Source of the DNA: Limanda limanda
Taxonomy: Eukaryota; Chordata; Actinopteri; Pleuronectiformes; Pleuronectidae
Reading direction: 5' to 3'
Assembly (NCBI RefSeq): GCF_963576545.1
Contig: NC_083646.1
Span: 23,105,989 to 23,169,988 of the forward strand
Length of the DNA: 64,000 nucleotides
The position numbers and the translations under genes were made by a program. Positions 40,801 to 51,718 of this stretch are shown piece after piece. Positions within the stretch are counted from its first letter, which is position 1, and the number at the start of each line of letters is the position of its first letter. The notes beneath the pieces were generated by a model. It was not told where the DNA came from. It worked only from the letters and a program-made list of their open reading frames with translations, and searched no databases.

Positions 40801-43800
40801 TAATTATGTTATCCAGGACAATGTGTGACAATTTTATTGAATTGTACAGGTTAATTTTATATTTATATTATTATCTATATCAATAGTGACTTGTCAGATC
40901 AGAGCATCTGAATTCGATGCTACATGTGTCCTGTATCAACATGAATTGTTTCTCATTCAGAATCATGTAACGTAAGTTAATGATTGTCATTTTCTGATTT
41001 GCTCTCCGTCATTACAGCTTGTCATAGGATGTAATAATAATCCTTTTCATTAATATAATGTTATAATTCTTTCACACCTAATGTGGTAAACATTTTGTTT
41101 TTAAGAAAAACACAGATGAGCAGTACTTTTGATGTCAACACTTGTACTTATACGTTTTAATTACCTCCTCAACATCCACTTGATTCCCACTTAGCCCCTA
41201 AAGGGAGCACACCTACATTACACGTGTTCTTCAGAACTGTCATCCTCTGGCCCATGAGCCAGTAAAGTGTCCAAATGATCATTTTGACTGTAAATGTTCG
41301 ATCCTCTGCACGTTTCTTAACACGCAAGAGTCAGAAATATAACAAAAAGAAATCAAAAATCTCAGGATGAAGAAGCGGTGCACACACTCGAACACATAGA
41401 TGAAGATGTCGAGAGCGTTTTTGGTGATGACAATGTCAATGAATTGTTAACAAAAACAAATTACTTTGTTACATCATTGACCCTTCTTGGTTAGGTTTTA
41501 AGACAAGCAGTGCAAGTTCAGGCATAATGCTACACATCTTCTAATCTCTCCACGTCTCTACCCCCTCCATCCTCCCTCCAGGCATATCCTCTGTGGGGAA
41601 ACTGTGTGTTCAAGTTATCAGAGGTGGAGAAGACGGAAGGAGGGTTGACAGCCTTCTCTGTGTTGGTACAACAGCAAACCTATAAGGGTGGCAGTGTCAG
41701 TCGCAGTGTGGAGCTCAAGGTTTACAATATTGATATCACAATGGAGACTGGGGTTCAATGGGAAGTCAAGGTATGTCTGACCTTTTTGTATGACTTGAAC
41801 GATTTTTTTTGTATTCCCACAAAGAGTGATAACCATTTTCAGTAGAACAGAATTAAAACTATGCAGTGATAATGATTTTTTTGCCAGATTGGCATACATC
41901 CCACATCTTACACATCCCACATCTGGCCCACATACTGCATGGAATGATGGCATTTGGTTGCTTTGCTCCTGTTTGCCAGATCTGGGCTCCAATTAAGCCA
42001 CAGCAATACCAAATGTGCCAACGGTGGTGTAATTCGCTTTGTGCTATTTGGTCCGTATTTAACATTTACCACATGGGTCACTGTAGGTTCACATTCAGAT
42101 TACATCTTTTCAAAAGCATTGCATTTCGGCAAAAAGGCCCACAATTGTTTAGGGATATTTGGGCCAAAAATGTCTCTTTTACAAGTGGGAAACTTAAGGC
42201 TCACATCCATTTTGTCTGGGCAACAAGAAGGTCAGAAGTAGAGCATCATTACATGAAGTGGCCCACATCCACACGCTGAAACTTAAGGTCAAATCATACA
42301 ACAATCGACCAAGACACTGCATCTGTCTATTTATGTGTCTAACCCTAACACGGAAATTCACATGGCAATTTTCGTGAAAAATAGTGTTCTACCTTAAATG
42401 AAAAATTACCCATCCAAATTTCTCTCAATTAAACATTTATGTCAATGTGCTGTAGCTCTTTTGTCAGAGATGGACTGGGTGGTGATGGTCATTTTTCAGA
42501 AGAGCACTAGCCTCGAGTGATGGATACAGCACTATCATAACCCAGCTCATCTTAAAATACTTTATGTATCTGTGTCTATTCTCTTCTCTTTGTCTCAGGT
42601 AAATGACGTCAGAGTTCCCCTTCCTGTGTCATTGGTTGACGGAAAAGTGCGAGCTTATCAAAATGGCATCAGCATCATCATCGAGACCGACTTTGATCTG
42701 AAGCTGACCTATGACTGTATGGCAGGCGTGTTCTTGCAAATCCCATCCACCTATCACAGCTCACCAGTCGGTCTCTGTGGCAACTATAATGGCAAAGTTT
42801 CTGATGACCTGGGATCAGCAGAAAAGAAGCCAGCAGATATGGTGGCAGCTTGGGTAGAGATGAGTGACGGAACGCCCTGTGAGACAGGCTGTGGTGCCAG
42901 TTCTTGCCCTGGTCCTGATGAAGAGAAGGTCCCAGAAGCCAAAAAGGCCTGTGACATCATCAAAGCCCAAAACGGTCCATTTGCAGGGTGCCATTCCACA
43001 GTGCCCCCAACCCCAGACTACGATGCTTGTGTCAGGTCAGGATATACCTTATATTAAGGAGATACAAATATGTTATCTTGTTTATGGTCTATAGTCTGAA
43101 GCCTTTTCCACTGCACAAACTCGGCAACCTATAAACTGCAGCTTCCTATGACCAAAATGTCCACAGTTCTTCCATTTATTTAACTTTTTTGTTGTGTTTG
43201 GTATACAACTAAGGTATGCAGTAGGACAGACAAAAACAGAAGAATTGGCACAAATGTAGTTCTAGATTCTCTTGAGATTCCAGGTCCCTGAAAGGTCTGG
43301 CAAAATCTGGTCAATGGTTCAATAGGGAATTTCAGTTTATTTCAGTTTGGTCCACATAAAGATATTTCCATAAATCTAGAACTATGAAATATTTAATAAA
43401 ATAAGTTATTATTTATATAATTTAACAAATGGACTTTTTCATTTCAAAGTGTATTTTCTTTATTATTTAATCCTGAACACATTCAATCTTGCTTGAAATT
43501 TGGACCAGCCGTAATAACATACACAGTAGACAATCATGACTTGTTCAACAAAGTTGTTTGTTTGTTTGTTTTGATAATGAATAAATTGTAATAAAATGCA
43601 ACAGCTCTTAAGAAAACTGGATTTTCTGTGTGACGACCATATTTGGTGTTTCCTGTAATTGAATGACATTTTGCTTGCAGGGAGATGTCCACAGGCGAAG
43701 GGGGTATGCACGTCCTGTGCCGTCACATCCAGAGTTATGTCACTGCCTGTCAACTAGCTGGCACAAAGATAAGCAAATGGAGGAGCAAGGACTTCTGTCG

Positions 43801-45219
43801 TGAGTCTGATCTGACTGACTGATGTTTGCTGTAATACACTGTATATATTTGTCATTATTTATATGTAAAAAAATGTTTTACATTCCCCTGCAATTATTGC
43901 AAGTATGCAAAAGTGCTTGTTTATTTGCAATTACTTGCTGAGGTCTATTTTGGACTGCCCTCATTCTGCAGTAACGTCACAAATTTTCCCCGTTGTGGGA
44001 CATACAAAGGATTATCATGTATTATCTTATCTTATCTTAAGAATATGTGACAACACATTTAGCCGACCCGAGATATCCAGCAAAGTCTAAGACTATAGGG
44101 CAGAAGAAAAAATTATCTCGAGGTCTCTGTCTCAATGAGACTCCACCTGAGTCCAGCACCACAGCTGTGGCATCTACACCCTGCAGACGGAACAACTCGC
44201 AGCATGGTGAAACGGTTGTAGCCCAGCTTACTTTCTGTAGATTTCTTGTCTCATGTTAAAAAAAATGAAAATGTGTGACATTTTTTCACTAGTGCAGATT
44301 CTGGGTTCTGTTCCTGATTGTGATTAAATGGGCCAAACTAAAACCAGCAAGTTGTGATTTTCTCACGACCAAAATCTGAAAAGTTGCCATTATAAAAGTA
44401 TTAATTTTACACTATAGAAAACATCTTATTCCTGCATCTCCTGGCCTTGTTTGTCCTTGCAGCTGTGACATGTCCAACAAGAAGTCACTATGAGCTGTGC
44501 TCCTCTTCCTGCTCCTCCACCTGCTTCTCTCTGGAGCAGCCAGAGCCCTGCCCAGTGTGCCAGGAGGGCTGCCAGTGTGACGAGGGCCTCATGTCTGATG
44601 GAGTCCGCTGTGTCCCTGTGGAGGAATGTGGCTGTGTAGTGGATGGACTTTACTATCAGGTAACTATCGGCATTTACGTAATCATTCTGGTCAATATTAG
44701 TCTGGACCAACATTGCTCTTGAACGGAAAATCCACAGAACAGCAGAAATACGTCATGAAATAATGAAAGGCAATCATTGATTTCTGCTAAAAGCATACTA
44801 CAATCTTACTATGGCAATATTACATTATATATGTATGAGTGTGTGTAAATGTGTTCTAAAACTTAACTGATTCTTTTCAGTCGGGTAAATCTGAATATCA
44901 GGAGGACTGTTCAGAGCTCTGTCTCTGTCAGTCTGGACAATTCAGCTGCAGCTCAACAAGTTGCCAGGAGGGGAAGGAGTGTCGCAATGTGAATGGAACA
45001 ATTGGCTGCTACCCCACAGGTCATATACTTACTGCCAGAAAATGTTATTTAAATGTTAGCTTACCTTGTCCAAACTGTACCTTTACATTTTTTCTGCCTT
45101 TGTGCAGAAATTAGTCCTTATGCATAATTTGTACTGTGCTTCTACTAATGGGATTTCCCATTGTTTTATTATTTAGAGCTTTGTAGAGCAACTTAACTGC
45201 ATGTGGAAATCTGACCGTA

Positions 45220-45272
<53 letters not shown>

Positions 45273-48200
45273 GTGTGTTTTCTAGACCCCTGTGCTGAGA
45301 TTAAGTGCAGGGTGAAGGAGCACTGTGAGGTATCAGAAGGCCAAGCAGGCTGCTTCCCTGATTTTAAGGCCTCATGCTCGGCCTTCGGTGACCCACACTA
45401 CATCACATTTGATGGATGGAGTTATTCATTCCAGGGAACCTGCACCTATGTCCTCGTCAACACTACAGGTTCGTAAATACCTGCTATGAGGCATTTCATT
45501 TAATCTACAAATCAGCCCAAACTCACATTCACATATGCCTAACATTCACATGAATTATTCTGACCAACTCAGGTCTCGATCCATCCCTGCCAGAGGTAAC
45601 TGTGACCACCAAGAACGAGTTGCGTGGGAACTCTAAATACTCCTATGTGCGTTTACTCACTGTGGAGATGATGGGCCACATTATATCCATCCCAAATAAT
45701 AACAAAGGCAACATGTTGGTGGGTCTTTCTTCAAATTATATATGTTGATTAAAACTGCCTCAACTTTTTCACTTTTCTGAACTGATCTGTTTGTTTCACA
45801 ACAAGTTTATAATTTCATTCAATATTTTAATTAATGGAAAATAGCTAAACTTCACATTTTAGAATGGCTCACTGTCACTTCCTTCACTTTTAAGGTGGAC
45901 GGCATTAAGACAGAACTTCCTGTTATTCTTGAAGACGGCAGCCTCTCCATAATACAGTCGGGAATCAGAGGAATAATCCAGAGTGATATTGGTGTTGAAG
46001 TCACTTTTGATTGGTCCACACTTATCATGGTATCCCTAAGCAGCAGTTACTATGGTAACGTCGTTGGACTCTGTGGAAACTTTAATGGCAAAAAGGAGGA
46101 TGAGCTGACGGCGGCCAGAGTCACGGCTGTTAATGTGACCGACTGGGCCAAGACATTGAGTGTCGCTGATGGTGACCCATTCTGTTACCATTACTGCAAA
46201 GGGGTGTGTCCTCAGTGCTCTGAGGAGGACCGTGTCAGGTAATGTTGACTATAATATTAACAAAGATATTTAACTGATTCTAATTATATAATGAAAATCG
46301 TTGGAGGGTTGCTGTATAATATGAATTCCATTGGTTTAACAGTGTGTATTTCGGCCCTTGTGGTTCCAGATACAACAGAGCACATGCCTGAACAGACCCA
46401 CTCACACCCAGCAGTGATGTTGTGTGCTCACATATAAAACCGGCTTGAAATGTTCAATCAGTGCTTACATTTTCTGTTACATGTTAGACACAGAAAGAGT
46501 TTTCCCAAAAATGGATCCAGCTGATAAGGGCTGAATGTCAATTTCCAGGATACAGATAATTTAAGATAGGCAGAATAACAGGGGAAGGTAGGGAGGGACC
46601 ACAAGTGTCACAGAAACCAAAATAAAGCAATTAATGAATTATAGAATAATTCTACAGTAAAAACAGGCATTGATAAATGTTTTAACAAATTAATTTATAA
46701 ACAATAACTAGATAAATTGCTAAGTAGATTGTAACATTTAATGGGCAATAATATAAATATTCAAATATAAATCAAGGATAAATAGTTCAAATTAAAGAGC
46801 GGTTCGTCAACAAGTACAATCAATACATTCATTCATAAGTGAATACAGCAATATAAAGTAACTATTTGAAAATTCAGTTTCATGCATTGCAGTCAGGCAT
46901 CAACTCAATCGATCAACATCTTTTCCTTTGTTCCGTCCCCTCCAGGTTCACTGGTCCAAAGTACTGCGGCATTCTGAGTGATAAGCAGGGGCCTTTCTCT
47001 GGCTGTCACAATAAAGTGCCAGTAGCAGAGTTTGTGTCTGACTGTTTGTATGACGTCTGCATCAACAAAGGACGACCTGAAGTGTTGTGTAACGCCTTGA
47101 ACGGTTACTTCACAGAGTGCCAGGAAGCTGGAGCATCCATTAAACAGTGGAGACAACTGGCCAGCTGTTGTGAGTTACATACAGACAGACACTTATTTAG
47201 ATCTGCCATAGTGCACCCTCTTGTCAGATAACTTCATAGTGGTGTCAGTGTCTAAATTCAAGTTCTGAGGGTAATTACGTATGTGAATGTGTATTCCAAG
47301 GTTGATCGAGGTAGAACTCAGATTTTCAGTTTCGAGACATAAAGGCAGGTGATTTATTTGCCGACTATACCCCTGTACTGTTCAGCAGTAGCTTCTTCCA
47401 TACCCCACCCCCTGCCCTCTGTCTGTTGTGCATAACACTTGTCTGTGCCTCCAGCTGTTAAATGTCCGGCCCACAGCCACTACGAGGTGTGTGGTTCAGC
47501 CTGTCCACCCAGCTGTGGTCCTCAGCAAGTGGTGTGCCCCCAGAAATGTGTGGAAGGCTGCTCCTGTGACCCTGGATATGTCCGCAGTGGAACTAAGTCA
47601 GTACATTTTCACCCATGTATATTATTCATGTAACAATTGTCTTCCTTTCACATCATCTTCCTGCGATCAGATGAGCATCATTTTGTTTTCTCTTCATCTC
47701 ATTTAGTAAATTGAATTCTGTAAGTTTTGATTGTACATTTTGCTGCGTCTCAATTCAGGGGGTGCATCATTCAGAGGGTGTGGTCTACCCGGCCCATGAC
47801 ATGACAAGAAAGTTTTAATACCCCTTAGTTTTTTAGCATGTGTACCCTCAGATGTTTGGTTGAGTTCAAGCATTTGGCGTCTCGTCGCTTGGTGACATCA
47901 TTACCTCTTGACATCTTGGCAACAACTGTAACAGTGTATACCTGCTGACTGGGGCGGCTTTTTTTTTGTCAGGTGTGTTGTCAAGGAGACGGGCTGTGGC
48001 TGTAACTATCTTGACAAGTACTACCAGCCAGGGGTGGTGTTCTGGGCTGACTCACAGTGTGAGGAGAGGTGTGTGTGTGATGCAACAACACAAAAGGTGC
48101 AATGTAAGAAGACTAAGTGTCCTTCCGGGGAGAAATGCGGCATTGTGGAGGGAGTGCAAGACTGTTATCCAGTCAGCTTTCAAACTTGCTCCGCACATGG

Positions 48201-50662
48201 AGATCACCACTTCAACACCTTCGATGGACGCACGTTCGATTTCAGGGGCGACTGTGTCTTCAAGTTGGCAAGTGTGTGTGGAGACACGAAAGGTCTGCAG
48301 CCCTTCGAGGTGAGCTGACGGTAGAACAACACAGAACAGTAATGTAGCAGGTGATGTTGTCCAGCCAGAAACCGCTTGTCTTCTGCACAAAGAATATATA
48401 CACACCACATTATTAAATCCAATGTGAATGTGTGTTATCATTACTTAAGGTACATTTTGCTGAAAATAGTTTTGTGCTGTCACTTCAGTGATATGTAAGT
48501 CAAGGCCTTTTACTTCAGTCAGTCAGTGAGCCGAAAAACAAAGAAGAATCTCATCCTGCACCTGTAAACAACTAAGAATTCATCCCGATGCCATTATCTG
48601 ATCTATGTGTCTCCTTTATGCCTGCACTGTCCTGTCTACTGTCCCTTATTTCCTCGTGCTGTTCCATTGACTTCCTTCCACCTGTCTTCTTCTCTCCTCT
48701 TCTTTTGGGGAACTGAAGGTCAACCTGGGGAACAACCACCGTGGCAAAAAAAGAGCGTCATATGCTAAAGTGGTGACCGTCAAAGTCTATGGTGTCACAT
48801 ACACACTTTCACAGGACCACCCAGGTGGAGTACTGGTGAGAGACATGCACACACACACACACACACACACAAATAATCATCCAGATAACGTACTCTTTAT
48901 CATTTGTAGCCCCGATCCATATAATTTCTCTAAAATCTACCAAGAGTTACTCAGAATATCTGTATGTGTTGTTAAACAGCTTGGCTAAAACATTATCTTA
49001 ATTTCTATTTATGTTAAATAATGGTAAGTGGTCTGTATTCATATTGCTTTGTTCTAGTCTTGATCACTACTCAAAGTCCTATACACTTCAGTTTTTTGCC
49101 TCATCTGTCTTAGTGGACGACAGGACTAATCTTTTCTCATTTTTCCTATTTTCCACAGGTGGACGGGGTTGAACAGTCTCTACCGTTCTCACTCAATCAA
49201 TCACTGATCCAAGTTTATCACAGATACAGACACACTGTCATTGAGACAGACTTTCTTGAGGTACAACACACACAGCTACACCATGCCATGACTGTAATGC
49301 AATAATGCCAATATGTTGTTGAACTGTACACAACTTACAAAACTTTTTCTTTATCTCCCACATTGTTTTAGGTCTCCTTTGACTTTGCGAGTGCAGTGAG
49401 GGTGGAGCTGGCTACCAGTTATCAAGGTGCAACCTGTGGTCTTTGCGGAAACTTTAACAATGACCCTGCTGATGACCTGATGCTGCCCAATGGGAACATG
49501 GCTTCCAACGCCAATGAGTTTGGAGTGAGCCAATGGCTGGCCAACGTGAAAGGCTGCTCTCTTGAGTGTAAGCAGCCGATGCAGTTTAATTCATCTTCCC
49601 TACTGGACCTTGCATCATAACTCCCTTTTAGATATGCCCCTTTTTACATAGATGAGTCTCACGTCTAGAGTCTGTCCATTTTGGGTGAAATCCTAAGCTG
49701 GACCTTATGACATTTTTGTGACACTTACGCTCAAAAAAACGAAACGTTCTGTGAATCACCGTAAATGAGCCCTCTCACATCACAGCCTAAAAGAGCCAGA
49801 TTAGTTTGTAATGAGTTAGGACTTCTTATAGTGTGGGATACCTGCGACTGCTGTGGCTCAGGAGGTAGAGTGCTTTTACGTCACATCTAACATAAGCTTC
49901 TACACAGAGATTTAGAACATTCAGACATATTGTCATTCACAGTACATTCACTTTTAGTCATATGTGGGCGAACAAGTGTCTAATACTTTTGTTAATAATG
50001 TTGATGGTTTTCTGCTCCCAGGTAAAGACTGTGCTCCCCCCTTCGCCCCTGACTACAAACCACCCAGCTACACATCAGCCTGCAAGGTCATAACAGCAGA
50101 GGATGGGCCCCTGGCGGACTTTGTAGGCCGCATAGATTCCAGGCAGTTCCATGACGACTGCATACGTGACATGGTGTTTAATAAGGGGAAAAAGGGGTCA
50201 GAATGTGACATCATCAGTGACTATGTGGAGGAGTGTCAGAGAAAAGGCGGCCCCGTGAAGCCATGGAGGACGAAGAAGCTGTGTTGTAAGTATGATGCTT
50301 GTGTGTTTATAAGACGGTCTGGTCCTCTCTTCTCTATGAATCCATCCATTTGTTACATATATGTTTGAGGAATGATCCCCCTGCTGTCAAGGTGCATGGA
50401 TATTTACTTAAGACATTCTAGTCTACCTAGCCAGGCCCTATGGTTTACCTATAAAACACTTGTGCTGGTCCTGGAATTCATTGATTGGAAGCTGACAGCC
50501 ATATGGAGAGTGGAGACAGTCTCTCATAGATGTGGTGTTGCACTCATTTAATCTAGTTGAGTAATGACTGAAAATGGAAACCTTAAGGGAGAAGTTCAAA
50601 CCCTCATTACCTGACCAGTCACTGTGAGTGTCATAAAAAGTATCAATCATATGTGTATTTCT

Positions 50663-50753
<91 letters not shown>

Positions 50754-51718
50754 TGTGTGTCAGGGATGCAGTGTCCAGACAACAGCAAGTACAGTGTAAC
50801 AGCTCCTGGCTGTCCACGCAGCTGCTCCTCTCGGTCTTCTCCACAGAATTGTAAAGCCAAACCCAGTGAGGGTTGTGTGTGTAACCCTGGTTTCCTGCTC
50901 AGTAAGGTAATCCTCAACACTACCTGCCCTCCTCAACTAACATACAGCTTTATTCTTGCTTCTACTTTCTGTGAACTTCGTCACTGTTCTAAAGCTGTTT
51001 TAAAGTCCTGTCACAAATGTGAGGAATCTAACTCTAACGGACAAATAATAAATCCCTGTATTTTTAGATCTAGCATAATTTGTGTAAAAATCACGAGTTT
51101 TTGAAATCCAAATTTCGTGAAACTAAGGAAGAGGTGATCATGTGTGCTTTGTTCTCAGTGGGAGCTGAGCCATCTTGTTAGAAGATGTGAAGACTCGTTT
51201 TTGGAAGTTAAACAGAGTGATCAAATTTGTTCAGTAACTACATCAGTAGTACATTCGGTTTACTACAAAGTAAAGGTCATTTACAGTCATAAACTATTTA
51301 ATACATTAAAATGATCATGCAGGTCCTTGGTATTTCTTGTTAGCCTGACATGGAAAGGCTTGATTCTGAGGGACACTTATTGCCTTAGAGCTATAGTGTT
51401 TACACCGGAAAACATTTATTCCAACGTTGTATTCAGTGTACATGTAAGTGCTTTAGTGAGTATTGTCAGTCAGAAAGATGTAACTGCTGGTTAATGATGA
51501 CTCTGACCCTCTAGGATCGCTGTGTGCCAAAGGCTAAGTGCGGCTGCTTCTTCGAGGGTCAGTACGTTAAGTCTGGACTGACATTCTACGCAGACTCTGA
51601 CTGCCAGCGCCGATGTGTGTGTCACGGAGGGGTGATGACCTGTAAGATCAAACCCTGCAATAAGAACAAAAAATGTGAAGTGAGGAAGGGAGTGAGGAGT
51701 TGTCAGAAAAAGGGATAG
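28606..51718 (+). CDS. fcgbp: IgGFc-binding protein-like secreted protein with five vWD modules
   Basis: Secreted mucus-type glycoprotein. I assembled 35 exons; their lengths sum to 7236 bases, divisible by three, with every phase matching, giving 2411 residues. Order: signal peptide (1-17), IgGFc-binding N-terminal domain (about 20-420), then five vWD-C8-TIL modules starting near residues 420, 813, 1186, 1565 and 1957. There is no membrane helix and no C-terminal cystine knot. Family knowledge: FCGBP is secreted by goblet cells, associates with mucins and is cleaved at Asp-Pro in GDPH motifs. Human FCGBP has many more vWD domains (13, from memory), so this is a short paralogue. Zonadhesin, tectorin and mucin genes share vWD domains, but the N-terminal domain points to FCGBP. 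No frame breaks were seen. Confidence 0.9.
28749..32027 (+). CDS. fcgbp: fcgbp-like exons 2-4, IgGFc-binding N-terminal domain
   Basis: Exons 28749-28876, 29083-29735 and 31597-32027. They encode a beta-rich extracellular region with [54 protein letters not shown] and [18 protein letters not shown], all typical of the domain at the FCGBP N-terminus (IgGFc_binding in Pfam). In mammals this region was linked to IgG Fc binding; whether the fish protein binds immunoglobulin is unknown. The 1.86-kb intron before 31597 carries a fish repeat at 31004-31450. Confidence 0.9.
31004..31240 (+). repeat. Dispersed fish repeat (TTTATTCGTATAATGTCAAATC type)
   Basis: Blocks such as CAAATCACAGCATACATTAT, CTCAAAGCAGTTAACA, AAGGTCGAGACCGTACAAT, CAGTTCCCACAATAGGC and AAGGAAGAAACCTC occur in the order I know from an abundant teleost interspersed repeat. 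Diverged and non-coding. Confidence 0.6.
31240..31450 (+). repeat. TGGCCCACATC dispersed repeat, copy 1
   Basis: Contains GCCATAGCAATATTG, GGGATATTTGGGCCAT, TTTCGTTTGGGCGAAAG and GAAGTGGCCCACATCTG. The same blocks recur at 38325-38450 and 41880-42275. Confidence 0.65.
32137..32659 (-). mobile_element. Tc1/mariner-like deletion derivative
   Basis: Inverted ends: TATGGACACAAGTACTGGG at the left; the right end in reverse complement reads CATGGACAAAAGTATCGG. A minus-strand frame (32543-32280) keeps the transposase C-terminal part: [20 protein letters not shown], then [18 protein letters not shown]. In Tc1-like proteins this region holds PDLNPIEHLWDELE; here the E is K and W is S, so the last acidic catalytic residue appears lost. 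Most of the transposase is missing. It lies in intron 4 of the fcgbp-like gene, antisense to it. Confidence 0.75.
32781..37247 (+). CDS. fcgbp: fcgbp-like exons 5-11, vWD module 1
   Basis: Exons 32781-32944, 33734-33910, 34507-34726, 35043-35288, 35615-35716, 36516-36663, 37127-37247. A proline-rich linker ([13 protein letters not shown]) leads into vWD1 with an intact [10 protein letters not shown] motif. Near its end vWD1 has [15 protein letters not shown], in which the first cysteine of the usual CGLCG is replaced by glycine. C8 ([17 protein letters not shown]) and TIL ([18 protein letters not shown]) follow. Confidence 0.9.
33126..33215 (+). repeat. GTGTCTCAATTCAGGGG dispersed repeat fragment
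   Basis: Starts AGCTGTGTCTCAATTCAGGG and continues GCTGCATCCTACGGAGGACG. Related starts occur at 213-235 (also 63436-63460), 47742-47770 and 52692-52725. Common teleost repeat end, probably a DNA-transposon terminus. Confidence 0.65.
34842..34872. repeat. (AT)n tract
   Basis: About 31 bases of alternating TA within an fcgbp-like intron. Confidence 0.9.
37403..40462 (+). CDS. fcgbp: fcgbp-like exons 12-17, vWD module 2
   Basis: Exons 37403-37735, 38062-38233, 38868-38965, 39245-39375, 39740-39909, 40248-40462. vWD2 has an intact [17 protein letters not shown] motif. Its later motif is [15 protein letters not shown] with the first cysteine replaced. C8 ([13 protein letters not shown]) and TIL ([18 protein letters not shown]) follow. 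Exon 16 has a (CT)n tract just before its acceptor. Exon 15 uses a weak-looking acceptor (TTGTACAAAG) but keeps frame. Confidence 0.88.
38325..38450 (+). repeat. TGGCCCACATC dispersed repeat, copy 2
   Basis: Contains TTGGGCCCAGATTTGGTCC, CACACATCTGGGCCATG, AAGCCATAGCAATACTGCA and AACCAACGGTG; a shorter copy. Confidence 0.6.
40580..44659 (+). CDS. fcgbp: fcgbp-like exons 18-22, vWD module 3 (degenerate GDPH)
   Basis: Exons 40580-40774, 41582-41770, 42599-43035, 43681-43799, 44463-44659. Where other modules have GDPHY this one reads [14 protein letters not shown], so the Asp-Pro cleavage site is absent, and the next exon lacks the usual GTCTY (it has [12 protein letters not shown]). The domain otherwise continues normally to [16 protein letters not shown]8 and TIL ([14 protein letters not shown]) follow. 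Frame and splice sites are intact, so this is divergence rather than decay. Confidence 0.88.
41880..42275 (+). repeat. TGGCCCACATC dispersed repeat, copy 3 (longest)
   Basis: Contains CACATCTGGCCCACATA, AAGCCACAGCAATACC, GCCAACGGTGGTGTAATTCG, TTTAGGGATATTTGGGCCA and GAAGTGGCCCACATCC. It covers nearly all blocks of the other copies. Short open frames over it are not supported as genes. Confidence 0.65.
44881..47596 (+). CDS. fcgbp: fcgbp-like exons 23-28, vWD module 4
   Basis: Exons 44881-45019, 45286-45468, 45573-45718, 45895-46238, 46946-47169, 47455-47596. vWD4 has an intact [17 protein letters not shown], then [16 protein letters not shown]8 ([17 protein letters not shown]) and TIL ([18 protein letters not shown]) follow. 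The exon at 45286 comes directly after a long (GT)n tract in its intron. Confidence 0.9.
45223..45280. repeat. (GT)n microsatellite before exon 24
   Basis: About 58 bases of GT with one GC interruption. The next exon starts at 45286 after TTTTCTAG, so the repeat forms most of the acceptor's upstream context. Confidence 0.95.
47973..51718 (+). CDS. fcgbp: fcgbp-like exons 29-35, vWD module 5 and C-terminus
   Basis: Exons 47973-48309, 48719-48835, 49159-49260, 49372-49567, 50022-50285, 50764-50906, 51515-51718. vWD5 reads [17 protein letters not shown], so the cleavage proline is histidine. It is the only module with a full [10 protein letters not shown] motif. The C8 domain is unusual: [19 protein letters not shown] lacks the GC-H cysteine seen in the others. 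A last TIL-like segment ends in VRSCQKKG and stop TAG (51716-51718), with no anchor or knot. Exon 34 is preceded directly by 90 bases of GT repeat. Confidence 0.88.
50671..50760. repeat. (GT)n microsatellite at the exon 34 acceptor
   Basis: About 90 bases of GT with one TT step, running straight into the CAG acceptor at 50761-50763. No conventional pyrimidine tract remains. Confidence 0.95.

Larger units (their letters stand above)
29736..51514 (+). other. Introns of the fcgbp-like gene: contents
   Basis: Introns longer than 300 bases hold mainly repeats: 31004-31450 (LINE/SINE-like plus TGGCCCACATC repeat), 32137-32659 (Tc1-like element), 33126-33215 and 47742-47800 (GTGTCTCAATTCAGGGG repeat), 34842-34872 (AT)n, 38325-38450 and 41880-42275 (TGGCCCACATC repeat), 39705-39729 (CT)n, 39967-40050 (ATTCC/ATCC)n, 41328-41460 repeat, 45223-45280 and 50671-50760 (GT)n, 48847-48871 (CA)n. 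Near 49846-49885, GTGGCTCAGGAGGTAGAGTG resembles a tRNA-derived SINE head. The other long introns (for example 43036-43680, 46239-46945, 50907-51514) show nothing recognisable. Confidence 0.7.

Noticed and set aside
41866..42279. 137-codon plus-strand frame
   Set aside because: It is made of the TGGCCCACATC dispersed repeat in an intron.
49846..49885. GGCTCAGGAGGTAGAGTG looked like the start of a tRNA
   Set aside because: No matching 3' half or T-arm; it fits a tRNA-derived SINE fragment.
50438..50920. 160-codon minus-strand frame with a His-Thr run
   Set aside because: It is antisense to fcgbp-like exon 34 and made of the GT microsatellite.
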